5,300 bases of DNA from Alkaliphilus sp. (GCA_023230535.1 JALNXC010000118.1:1-5300), one strand, 5' to 3'. Counted from the stretch's first letter, positions 1 to 4,239 are shown. The notes: generated from the letters alone by a model not told the origin. Made by a program: numbers and translations.

Positions 1-318
1 AATTTCGTCTTCTGTGAGGATGTCGCACTCACAAAATTCTTCCAGCTGGTTGATTTCATAGAGAGTGATAACCGTGTTGTCAATAGCTTGATTGCTGTCG
101 CCAGCTCCTAAGCTACTACCAGTCAGTTTTCCTGTTTCTAGTTCCAGTTCCGCATAACCAGATTTGGTACTGCGGATATATCCGTCGTAAGCAATTTTGA
201 TAATTTCCATGGGGTCAAGGTTTTCTATTATCTCAACAATTTTCTCTTTTGGCAGGATTTCCACTGTTTCTCCTGCTCCCAAGCCTATTCCTCTTCTTTT
301 TACTATTACATTTTTCAT
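1..318 (-). CDS. hypothetical protein, 3' end beyond window
   Basis: The first 106 codons of a gene whose stop lies beyond base 1. It starts at ATG 316-318 (beginning MKNVIVKRR) behind a strong AGGAGG, 9 bases upstream. The protein is acidic and soluble-looking. A short basic N-terminus is followed by a glycine-rich turn, a helix rich in E, I and K around residues 24-45, and a likely beta-rich part with YAELELETGKLTG near residue 55. Two cysteines occur close together (FCEC, about residues 96-99), too few to call a metal site. There is no signal peptide or membrane segment. Only 13 bases separate it from the 66-residue gene upstream, whose TAG stop overlaps its ribosome binding site, so the two are almost certainly co-transcribed and probably translationally coupled. 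I do not recognise the family. It is the last visible gene of the ArdC-containing run. Confidence 0.8.
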   Translation of the reverse strand, partial: MKNVIVKRRGIGLGAGETVEILPKEKIVEIIENLDPMEIIKIAYDGYIRSTKSGYAELELETGKLTGSSLGAGDSNQAIDNTVITLYEINQLEEFCECDILTEDEI

Positions 319-331
319 TTTTTTATTCCTC

Positions 332-532
332 CTAAAATTTCATGATTTTGTTTTTGTCATTGTGCATAAAACTATACACACCGTTATTGTCTCGTTTGGC
401 AACTCTAATTTCGTCATTTCTGACCAAAATCAAGTTACCGTTTATCAATAGTTCTGTGTCGTGGTTCACTTCCACGACTTGAAACTTGCCTGTTCCTGTT
501 GTCGTTTTCAATTTTATTTCTTTTCTTAACAT
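332..532 (-). CDS. small hypothetical protein, 66 aa
   Basis: Starts at ATG 530-532 (MLRKEIKLKTTTGTGKF) with AGGAGG 8 bases upstream, and ends with TAG. The sequence alternates short hydrophobic stretches (KFQVVEV, ELLINGNLILV, EIRVAKRD) with polar turns, the pattern of a small all-beta protein. There is no membrane segment, cysteine pair or recognisable motif. It lies between the 52-residue gene (95-base gap with GC-rich hairpins) and the partial gene at the window edge (13-base gap). The good ribosome binding site and operon position support a real gene. The function is unknown; an accessory or anti-defence role is suggested only by the neighbouring ardC. Confidence 0.75.
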   Translation of the reverse strand: MLRKEIKLKTTTGTGKFQVVEVNHDTELLINGNLILVRNDEIRVAKRDNNGVYSFMHNDKNKIMKF

Positions 533-578
533 AATTTCTTCCTCCTAAAATTTATTTCGGCTTCCGCCTATAAGCGTT

Positions 579-611
579 GGCCGGATGACCGGCCGCCGGA
601 ATTTTACCGGC
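579..611 (-). repeat. two adjacent GC-rich hairpins between small genes
   Basis: GGCCGG at 579-584 and CCGGCC at 589-594 form a perfect 6-bp stem with an ATGA loop. Directly next to it, GCCGG (595-599) and CCGGC (607-611) form a second stem with a 7-base loop. They lie in the 95-base gap between the 52-residue and 66-residue genes. There is no T-run after them on the minus strand, so this is unlikely to be a strong intrinsic terminator. An mRNA-stabilising or processing structure, or a weak attenuator, is more likely. Confidence 0.6.
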
Positions 612-627
612 TGAAAACCTCGGGGCG

Positions 628-786
628 TTATAGTGTGCTTTTGTGGTAGGATACTACATAGGTGTTTTCCGCTTGGTACTCTTCTTTTACGCCATAACCC
701 TTTTCCTTCATTTTCGCTTTATCCTTGTCGGCTTCTTTTTTTGTACTATAGTCATACGTTCGGACGATATAGATTAATTTTTTCAT
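628..786 (-). CDS. small hypothetical protein, 52 aa
   Basis: The start is ATG 784-786 with AAGGAGA 7 bases upstream, and the gene ends with TAA. The product begins MKKLIYIVRTYDYSTKK, continues with a lysine- and glutamate-rich helix (about residues 16-30) and ends in two short strands (YGVKEEYQ, TYVVSYHKS). This beta-alpha-beta-beta outline could form a small compact domain. It is highly charged, with no cysteine and no membrane segment. It follows ardC after a 176-base gap in which I see no gene, only A/T-rich DNA and a weak A6/T6 stem around 825-842. I do not recognise the family. Confidence 0.75.
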   Translation of the reverse strand: MKKLIYIVRTYDYSTKKEADKDKAKMKEKGYGVKEEYQAENTYVVSYHKSTL

Positions 787-962
787 ACCGATTCTCCTTC
801 TTTTGGATATTTATAAAAATTAAAAAACAGATCTTTTTTCCCTTTTGGGTATATATGCAAGTTGTGTTTATATTTATGCAGGCTGTTTTATTGCCTTGTT
901 ATTATTTCGCTATTGATTCGGTTTTTCCTTTATGGGTGGGCTCTGATTCCCGCCGGTCTTAA

Positions 963-1781
963 TTAACTGATTCCCTGTATGTAGTCGGCGGCTTTCTGGG
1001 CTTGACTTGCTGCCGTTACAATTAAGCGGCTATCTTCTTTGAGCTTCCGCATCCATGACTTAATATAGGCGGCTGAATTTTCAATGGTAGCATTTTCAAT
1101 CTGGGCTTTCCCGCATAACATGGCGGCTCCAATTTCTGCGACAAGTTCCTCCTTGCTGTAGGTTTCGCTTCCGAAAGCTGCTATTTCGGTTATTCCCTTA
1201 CGGTCAAGGCGTGTCTTATTTCCTGTACTGTGTATCATTTCGTGGAATAAGGTTGAGTAGTATTCTTCCGGCTTCTTATAATCTTTGAGTTCTGGGACGC
1301 TTATAAAGTCATCTGATGGGCGGTAGTAGGCTCTACCGGGTGCAAATTTGATTTCGGGGCTGTTTGCGTATCCTGCGGTGATTGCTTCGGCGGCTTCTAT
1401 GGGGTCGTGATTGTATTCTTCGGTGTCTTTCCTGCGGCTTGTGAGTCCTTCGCATTGGGTGCTTATTTCAAATACGTTGTAGTATCTTAAAAATGGTATC
1501 TTGTCGGTCTTGCCGTCGTCGTTTTCTTTTTCAATCCATTTCCAAAACACAACTAACTGACTCTTTTCTCCCTTCTTAACTTTCCCGCCTGCTTCTCTGA
1601 TTTGATTAAAGGTTGCGTATTCGCCGGGGTCTAATAATATGGCATTGATTCCGTTATAGGCTCTTTGGGTGTTCCAATTTACGGCGGGCTTGCTGTTCCA
1701 TGGTGTTCTCCATGGTATAGTTCCTTTTTCAAGCTTCTCGATTATCTTTTCCGTTACGATTTCATATACAGTCTTTTTCAT
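963..1781 (-). CDS. ardC: ArdC-family antirestriction protein
   Basis: A 272-residue protein with the ArdC layout. The N-terminal ssDNA-binding domain has the family signature GTIPWRTPW at residues 20-28, followed by YNGIN and a conserved FNQI. The C-terminal zincin-like metallopeptidase domain has HEMIH at 180-184, followed by STG and by the helix EELVAEIGAA at 211-220, which should supply the third zinc ligand. In the family, ArdC binds single-stranded DNA and protects incoming plasmid DNA from host restriction endonucleases during conjugation. I chose ATG 1779-1781 because GAAGGAGGG lies 8 bases upstream; an ATG six codons earlier (1797-1799) overlaps that site and has none of its own. Length and key residues are intact. 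It sits in a minus-strand run with five unknown small genes, probably in the leading region of a mobile element. An ArdC-like primase fragment is a less likely alternative. Confidence 0.92.
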   Translation of the reverse strand: MKKTVYEIVTEKIIEKLEKGTIPWRTPWNSKPAVNWNTQRAYNGINAILLDPGEYATFNQIREAGGKVKKGEKSQLVVFWKWIEKENDDGKTDKIPFLRYYNVFEISTQCEGLTSRRKDTEEYNHDPIEAAEAITAGYANSPEIKFAPGRAYYRPSDDFISVPELKDYKKPEEYYSTLFHEMIHSTGNKTRLDRKGITEIAAFGSETYSKEELVAEIGAAMLCGKAQIENATIENSAAYIKSWMRKLKEDSRLIVTAASQAQKAADYIQGIS

Positions 1782-1807
1782 TATTTTTCCCTCCTTCAAA
1801 TAAAGAG

Positions 1808-1827
1808 GGCGGGGGTTGTTTCCCGCC
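1808..1827 (-). repeat. GC hairpin in leader of ardC
   Basis: GGCGGG at 1808-1813 pairs with CCCGCC at 1822-1827 across an 8-base loop. It lies in the 50-base gap between the 75-residue gene and ardC, about 27 bases before the ardC start. On the minus strand it is followed by CTCTTTATTTG, a poor T-tract, so any termination would be partial. It could reduce or tune read-through into ardC. Confidence 0.55.
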
Positions 1828-1831
1828 TGAT

Positions 1832-2059
1832 TTATAGTGCTATGGTCAAGTGGCTTTTAGGGTGATTTGAGTTCATCATGTTTAAAAATGCTTTGCTTGA
1901 GTTTTCAACTTTTCCAATGTATACGTGTACTTGCATTGGGTATTTGTTCTCCTGCCTTTTATAGCTTTCAATTTCGCTTTGTATATCCATGTATATATTT
2001 GTTATTCTGTCGGCCGTCATGCTATTTATGTTCGTTCCGTAGAATTTTATGTATTTCAT
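1832..2059 (-). CDS. small hypothetical protein, 75 aa
   Basis: The start is ATG 2057-2059 (MKYIKFYGTNINSMTADR), with AAAGGGAGTG about 7 bases upstream. The frame is open to an earlier ATG at 2098, but that one has no ribosome binding site and would cover the one used here. A first beta strand (KYIKFYG) is followed by a helix of about 25 residues, a second strand (MQVHVYIGKVE) and a helix containing KAFLNMMNSN. This alpha/beta pattern suggests a small folded domain with no membrane segment. It lies directly upstream of ardC (50-base gap) in the same run. I cannot assign a family; co-regulation with ardC is the only functional hint. Confidence 0.75.
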   Translation of the reverse strand: MKYIKFYGTNINSMTADRITNIYMDIQSEIESYKRQENKYPMQVHVYIGKVENSSKAFLNMMNSNHPKSHLTIAL

Positions 2060-2100
2060 TCTTAACACTCCCTTTATTTTTTCTTTCAAGCCTTCCAACC

Positions 2101-2119
2101 TGCCGCCAGTGTGGCGGTA
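2101..2119 (-). repeat. intercistronic hairpin
   Basis: CCGCC at 2103-2107 and GGCGG at 2113-2117 form a perfect stem with a 5-base loop, extendable by a G-U and a T-A pair. It lies in the 86-base gap between the 59-residue and 75-residue genes. No T-run follows on the minus strand, so an mRNA-stability or processing role is more likely than termination. Confidence 0.5.
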
Positions 2120-2145
2120 CGTTGCAGGGCTTGCGGCTCCTGCGT

Positions 2146-2325
2146 TTAGATTTGCCTTTCTGCGTCAAGTATCAACGCGTGCAATTCCTTTTCTTCTTCG
2201 TGTAGTCTTACTAGCCTTGCTGGGGCTATTTGGCTTTGTGGATTAGTTCTCAAATGCTCCTCTTCTTTTTCAATTTTTCTTAGCAGCTCATTCATGGCCA
2301 TGTTGTAGATATATGCTTTTTTCAT
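2146..2325 (-). CDS. small coiled-coil protein, 59 aa
   Basis: The start is ATG 2323-2325 (MKKAYIYNMAMNELL). AAGGGGG lies about 8 bases upstream inside AAAAAGGGGGCCCC. The gene ends with TAA. The protein is almost entirely helical and highly charged. Residues 12-28 (NELLRKIEKEEEHLR) and 36-58 (ARLVRLHEEEKELHALILDAE) form two amphipathic helices separated by a PQSQIAP hinge, so a helical hairpin or dimeric coiled coil is likely. It has no cysteine, signal or membrane segment. It is the first gene after the roughly 620-base leader behind promoter P1. Small coiled-coil proteins of this kind are common in Firmicute conjugative elements, but I cannot name the family. Confidence 0.75.
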   Translation of the reverse strand: MKKAYIYNMAMNELLRKIEKEEEHLRTNPQSQIAPARLVRLHEEEKELHALILDAERQI

Positions 2326-2449
2326 TTTCGGGGCCCCCTTTTTATTTTACCCTCTGCATTTGTGCCGGCTTGGGACGGCCTATGGCTGCATTATGGTTGC
2401 CGGATTGCTCCGGGCTTCATGGCGGACAAGTGTTTTATTTTTGTTATCT

Positions 2450-2493
2450 GGCAGGCAAAAACACTTCTTACGCTGTTATTTCTTATGCCTGCC
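2450..2493 (-). repeat. 8-bp inverted repeat with 28-base loop
   Basis: GGCAGGCA at 2450-2457 is an exact inverted copy of TGCCTGCC at 2486-2493. On the minus strand the 28-base loop contains TAAGAA twice, nine bases apart. There is no adjacent T-run, so it is not a terminator. It is the longest perfect stem in the leader, about 130-170 bases before the first gene. It could be an RNA hairpin or a protein-binding site on single-stranded DNA. Confidence 0.55.
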
Positions 2494-2545
2494 GGGTTAT
2501 GGGTTACATGCAACTTGTCAAAACATTCTATTTGTATTTTTTTTC

Positions 2546-2596
2546 AAGGCGGCGAACTGTTTCTCAAGTTGCCAATATATATCCTTATTCCGCCTT
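2546..2596 (-). repeat. 7-bp inverted repeat with long loop
   Basis: AAGGCGG (2546-2552) and CCGCCTT (2590-2596) are exact inverted copies separated by 37 bases. A run of eight T on the plus strand (2537-2544) reads as A on the minus strand, so it does not make a minus-strand terminator. Together with the repeat at 2450-2493 it suggests an extended secondary structure in the leader. Confidence 0.4.
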
Positions 2597-2626
2597 TCTT
2601 GTTGTGCCTGCGGTGTCTATATTTCA

Positions 2627-2642
2627 CCGGCTGGGGTGCCGG
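2627..2642 (-). repeat. short GC hairpin in leader
   Basis: CCGGC (2627-2631) and GCCGG (2638-2642) form a perfect 5-bp stem with a 6-base loop. On the minus strand the flanks are A/T-rich, which makes it stand out. It has no T-run and no assigned function. Confidence 0.45.
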
Positions 2643-2718
2643 ATTTTAATCTTGTCAATAATTTGATTTTTAGATTTGTTACGCCTCCGCCGCTTCCGCT
2701 CCCATCTGGCCTCTACTA

Positions 2719-2748
2719 GATATATCGCCGGACGGTATAACAGGTCAA
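2719..2748 (-). promoter_or_regulatory. promoter-like module P2
   Basis: TTGACC at 2743-2748 and TATATC at 2719-2724 lie 18 bases apart on the minus strand. The module aligns without gaps to P1: both begin TTGACCTGT and carry CGGC just before a TATAT -10. The two lie exactly 240 bases apart. A transcript would start near 2712 and run toward the 59-residue gene. The -10 is imperfect, so activity is uncertain. Confidence 0.45.
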
Positions 2749-2813
2749 CGCCTATTCATCACTTTAGAGGTTCTATGTTCTCCGCCTTGACGCTTTCATA
2801 TGCTCGCCTGCTT

Positions 2814-2829
2814 GGTGGCCGGGTGGCCG
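2814..2829. repeat. perfect tandem 8-mer
   Basis: GGTGGCCG occurs twice back to back (2814-2821 and 2822-2829). It lies within the GC-rich upper part of the leader. It is too short to call an iteron array. Confidence 0.5.
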
Positions 2830-2903
2830 TTCTACAACTCACAGGGTCGCAGTGGTGATGCGGTGCCAATAGTGGCGGATGCTTTTCAATTTTCAGGACG
2901 TGG

Positions 2904-2918
2904 CGGCCATTGCGGCCG
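2904..2918 (-). repeat. short GC hairpin near start of leader
   Basis: CGGCC (2904-2908) and GGCCG (2914-2918) form a 5-bp stem with a 5-base loop. It would lie about 35 bases after the expected P1 transcription start, making it the first hairpin of the leader RNA. Confidence 0.4.
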
Positions 2919-2949
2919 TGGGGCTTGGGTGTGCTTTTTATCTATCTAT

Positions 2950-2988
2950 AGTATAGCAAATATAGTGCCGTTTGTATATACAGGTCAA
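2950..2988 (-). promoter_or_regulatory. promoter region P1 for the ArdC run
   Basis: Two overlapping sigma-A-type promoters can be read on the minus strand. One is TTGACC (2983-2988), 18-base spacer, TATATT (2959-2964). The other is an extended -10, TGCTATACT (2950-2958), with a weak TATACA -35 at 2973-2978 spaced 17. Start sites would fall near 2952 or 2943. The region lies immediately after the terminator of the ribbon-helix-helix gene, so it begins a new transcript leading into the small genes and ardC. The spacer carries AAACGGCACT on the minus strand, a motif also found in the promoter of the ribbon-helix-helix gene and at 3917-3926, possibly an operator. Confidence 0.7.
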
Positions 2989-3002
2989 TTCTTATATTAG
3001 GG

Positions 3003-3040
3003 CAAATAAAAAGATATACTGAGGTTATCTCAATATATCT
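3003..3040 (-). terminator. intrinsic terminator of the ribbon-helix-helix gene
   Basis: On the minus strand a 12-bp stem (arms 3029-3040 and 3012-3023, one wobble pair) with a 5-base loop is followed by TTTTTATTT. It ends the ribbon-helix-helix transcript about 70 bases after the stop and just before P1. The plus-strand reading has only a poor T-tract, so plus-strand termination would be weaker. Confidence 0.85.
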
Positions 3041-3066
3041 AATTATTTTAGCATTATGGTATGTTT

Positions 3067-3086
3067 TACTCGGTATTACTCGTTAT
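3067..3086. repeat. imperfect tandem 10-mer
   Basis: TACTCGGTAT (3067-3076) is followed directly by TACTCGTTAT (3077-3086), 9 of 10 identical, and then by a partial third unit CTCGATTTAT. It lies between the ribbon-helix-helix stop and its terminator. A protein-binding site is possible but there are too few copies to call iterons. Confidence 0.4.
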
Positions 3087-3108
3087 CTCGATTTATTTTA
3101 AAAGTTTT

Positions 3109-3324
3109 TTATTTTAATTTTGGGAGGTTTTCAAGGCGTGGAATCCTTCCGGCTCTAGGTGCTGCGTCTGGATTTTGGGAGATGTAATATCTGTATCCGG
3201 CATCGGCTAAATACTCTAGGCTGGCTATATAGGTAGTGTTTGCGTATTCGGCTATCCGCTGTATCTTCCTGTCTATCACTGGGTCAATCCGGATTTGGCG
3301 GGGCTTTTTTAGTTCTCGTTTCAA
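3109..3324 (-). CDS. ribbon-helix-helix DNA-binding protein, 71 aa
   Basis: The start is TTG 3322-3324 (MKRELKKPRQIRIDP), with AAAGGAG 10 bases upstream. A longer frame opening at 3393 is excluded because its start codon is part of the -35 box of the promoter. The fold reads as CopG/Arc-type: a basic N-terminus, a strand RQIRID (residues 9-14), helix A (VIDRKIQRIAEYA, about 16-28), a turn NTT, and helix B (YIASLEYLADAGYRYY, about 32-47). A proline- and arginine-rich tail follows. In this family the paired strands insert into the DNA major groove. On mobile elements such proteins act as autorepressors, copy-number or partition regulators, or relaxosome accessory proteins. Its own promoter is upstream and a strong terminator follows, so it is monocistronic. 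The AGTACCGTTTAT copy next to its -35 is a candidate operator. The exact role is not determined. Confidence 0.8.
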   Translation of the reverse strand: MKRELKKPRQIRIDPVIDRKIQRIAEYANTTYIASLEYLADAGYRYYISQNPDAAPRAGRIPRLENLPKLK

Positions 3325-3344
3325 TTGTTTTCTACTCCTTTCTT

Positions 3345-3404
3345 TTTTAGATATTGTATATACGATTATATATGGTTCTGGGGATTGTTTCAAGTACCGT
3401 TTAT
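3345..3404 (-). repeat. intergenic repeat, copy X
   Basis: The promoter region of the ribbon-helix-helix gene contains TTTTAGATAT (3345-3354), ATTATATATGG (3365-3375), TTCTGG (3376-3381) and AGTACCGTTTAT (3393-3404), as read on the plus strand. All four blocks recur at 3907-3959 in a different order (copy Y). On the minus strand the similarity may continue upstream through CCATCCAA and AGCC. Confidence 0.6.
3365..3393 (-). promoter_or_regulatory. sigma-A promoter of ribbon-helix-helix gene
   Basis: TTGAAA (3388-3393), a 17-base spacer and a perfect TATAAT (3365-3370) lie on the minus strand. Transcription should start near 3358, about 35 bases before the TTG start. AGTACCGTTTAT (3393-3404) overlaps the upstream edge of the -35 and could be an operator for the gene's own product. 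Confidence 0.85.
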
Positions 3405-3502
3405 CTAGGTCTGGTTTTATTAGGCTTGTGGTTTATCTTTACTTTTGGATGGCTCTGGACGGTGGCAGGGGTTCTGGTTTAGTTTTTTAGGATTATTTTT
3501 AA

Positions 3503-3532
3503 TGTTAACTTATAATCTATCAAAGGTTAACA
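3503..3532 (+). promoter_or_regulatory. TATAAT framed by GTTAAC palindromes
   Basis: TGTTAAC (3503-3509) and GTTAACA (3526-3532) form an inverted repeat with 16 bases between, and a perfect TATAAT sits at 3511-3516 inside it. No good -35 exists 17 bases upstream (TAGGAT). The arrangement looks like an operator around a -10 box, with transcription starting near 3523 toward the small frame at 3547. Confidence 0.4.
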
Positions 3533-3546
3533 ATAGGATTTAATCG

Positions 3547-3702
3547 TTGGAAAAGAAGGATTGTAGGAAGAATGAAAGACCCGGTTTTTCTCTAGAAGAA
3601 ACAAGAAGCAAGGGAAGGGTATTTTATGGATATACATTAATTGGAATGGGTTTATCTGGGATAAGTGTATCGGTACACTTCAGCGTGTTAACGATTTTAT
3701 AA
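3547..3702 (+). CDS. possible small membrane protein, 51 aa
   Basis: The frame starts at TTG 3547-3549 with AGGA (3535-3538) 8 bases upstream and ends with TAA. The first 27 residues are charged (EKKDCRKNERPGFSLEETR), and the rest (about 28-51, YTLIGMGLSGISVSVHF onward) is hydrophobic, enough for one membrane helix. This is the layout of a small single-pass protein with its N-terminus in the cytoplasm. The TATAAT and GTTAAC pair upstream give some support. Caution is needed because AT-rich DNA easily yields hydrophobic frames, the start is TTG, and the other two plus frames downstream are also hydrophobic and start-less. It may be a remnant of a longer membrane gene. The family is not recognised. 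Confidence 0.35.
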   Translation: MEKKDCRKNERPGFSLEETRSKGRVFYGYTLIGMGLSGISVSVHFSVLTIL

Positions 3703-4032
3703 GTGTTGCTAAAATATTGGCACTATTGCAAATAAATTTGAATATGCGGGCAGGGAATTACGGTATTATTACAATTATTGGTAGCGTTTTTTAAAGACTT
3801 GTTTAATATTTCTATAGATTTATTGGTTATTATTTTAGCATTGGGAGCAACTTGTTTTTTTTAGGTTCTTAATTTACACAAGTCCCAAATAGCCTTTTAA
3901 TCATTATTTTAGATATAGTACCGTTTATGTATATTTTCGGTATTATATATGGCTTCTGGTGCAAGTCACTTCGGCCAATCTTGCATATTCTCGGCTCGTT
4001 CGTCGGCTTGCTCTTGGATGGGCTTCCGGCGG
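3703..4032. other. AT-rich stretch without a supported gene
   Basis: This stretch holds frame fragments on the plus strand that read as hydrophobic protein but have no start codon with a ribosome binding site: one frame open 3576-3794 and another open 3742-3861. It also holds repeat copy Y (3907-3967) and the beginning of a GC-rich block at about 3960. On the minus strand a 55-codon frame (3869-4036) overlaps the end of the frame at 4033 by ATGA, but it has no spaced ribosome binding site and runs through the repeat. Nothing else is recognisable. Confidence 0.4.
3907..3967 (-). repeat. intergenic repeat, copy Y
   Basis: This carries TTTTAGATAT (3907-3916), AGTACCGTTTAT (3917-3928), ATTATATATGG (3942-3952) and TTCTGG (3954-3959), the same blocks as the ribbon-helix-helix promoter region (copy X), but with AGTACCGTTTAT moved inside. 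On the minus strand TATAAT is preserved, while the TTG of the old -35 is only 11 bases away instead of 17, so the promoter is probably dead or uses GTGACT at 16 bases. The part ATATAGTACCGTTT also resembles P1 (ATATAGTGCCGTTT, 2960-2973). Confidence 0.6.
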
Positions 4033-4239
4033 TCATTCCTTGGCAATATTCGTAGGGGATTCAGCAGGGGCGGGGGGAGTGGGTGACTGGGCGCCGGAGA
4101 GTTCCCCCTCGAAAAAATAATTGCAGTAAAATGGCCGAAAAACATTATAGTTCAGCGAATTAACCTCACAGGAAAAAGCTTCAAATAAAACATGTTTTTC
4201 ATAGAAAATAAGGGTTTGGAAGTGGTTTAAAAAACGCAT
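4033..4239 (-). CDS. doubtful frame, 68 aa, with gene-like C-terminus
   Basis: ATG 4237-4239 has GGTGG five bases upstream, and the frame runs to a TGA at 4033. The first 40 residues (MRFLNHFQTLIFYEKHVLF and on) are rich in F, Y and C, as expected from translated AT-rich noncoding DNA. The last 25 (ELSGAQSPTPPAPAESPTN, then IAKE) look like the low-complexity proline-rich tail of a real protein, and they coincide with an abrupt rise in GC content near 4110. A junction between the 3' remnant of a foreign gene and unrelated DNA explains this better than an intact gene. There is no promoter evidence. Confidence 0.25.
   Translation of the reverse strand: MRFLNHFQTLIFYEKHVLFEAFSCEVNSLNYNVFRPFYCNYFFEGELSGAQSPTPPAPAESPTNIAKE

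Larger units (their letters stand above)
2326..2950 (-). other. long hairpin-rich leader without a credible gene
   Basis: About 620 bases lie between promoter region P1 and the 59-residue gene. The sequence is clearly more GC-rich than the flanking DNA at 3000-4600. Every reading frame I followed on the minus strand lacks an ATG/GTG/TTG with a ribosome binding site, apart from two eight-codon frames beginning MGAEAAEA and MKASRRRT. All three plus frames over 2313-2719 are open but have no ribosome binding sites. The stretch holds at least four inverted repeats (2450-2493, 2546-2596, 2627-2642, 2904-2918), a perfect tandem 8-mer (2814-2829) and a second promoter-like module (2719-2748). It could be a structured 5' leader, a long noncoding RNA, or a leading-region element active as single strand during transfer. 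I cannot decide among these, and no T-run terminator ends it before the first gene. Confidence 0.5.

Noticed and set aside
633..962. 109-codon plus-strand frame
   Set aside because: It lies opposite the 52-residue minus gene, which has a good ribosome binding site, and reads as hydrophobic noise rich in F, R, C and Y. It has no ribosome binding site.
1665..2246. Plus-strand frames of 65-112 codons
   Set aside because: They are antisense to ardC, the 75-residue and 59-residue genes, lack ribosome binding sites and have F/C/L-rich products.
2624..2640. TAG read as sense (alternative code) joining two protein-like pieces
   Set aside because: Other TAG and TAA codons occur just upstream in the same frame, there is no start codon, and the 66-residue gene uses TAG as an ordinary stop. 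No suppressor tRNA is visible.
2313..2719. Three long overlapping plus-strand frames (117, 119 and 95 codons)
   Set aside because: All three frames of the same stretch are open at once, none has a ribosome binding site, and the products are rich in C, F, L and W. This is what a stop-poor complementary strand gives; the signals here (promoters, downstream genes) are on the minus strand.
3869..4036. 55-codon minus-strand frame starting ATGACCGCC, overlapping the stop of the 4033-4239 frame
   Set aside because: AAGGA abuts the ATG with no spacing, and the frame runs straight through repeat copy Y with its TATAAT. It is more likely intergenic.
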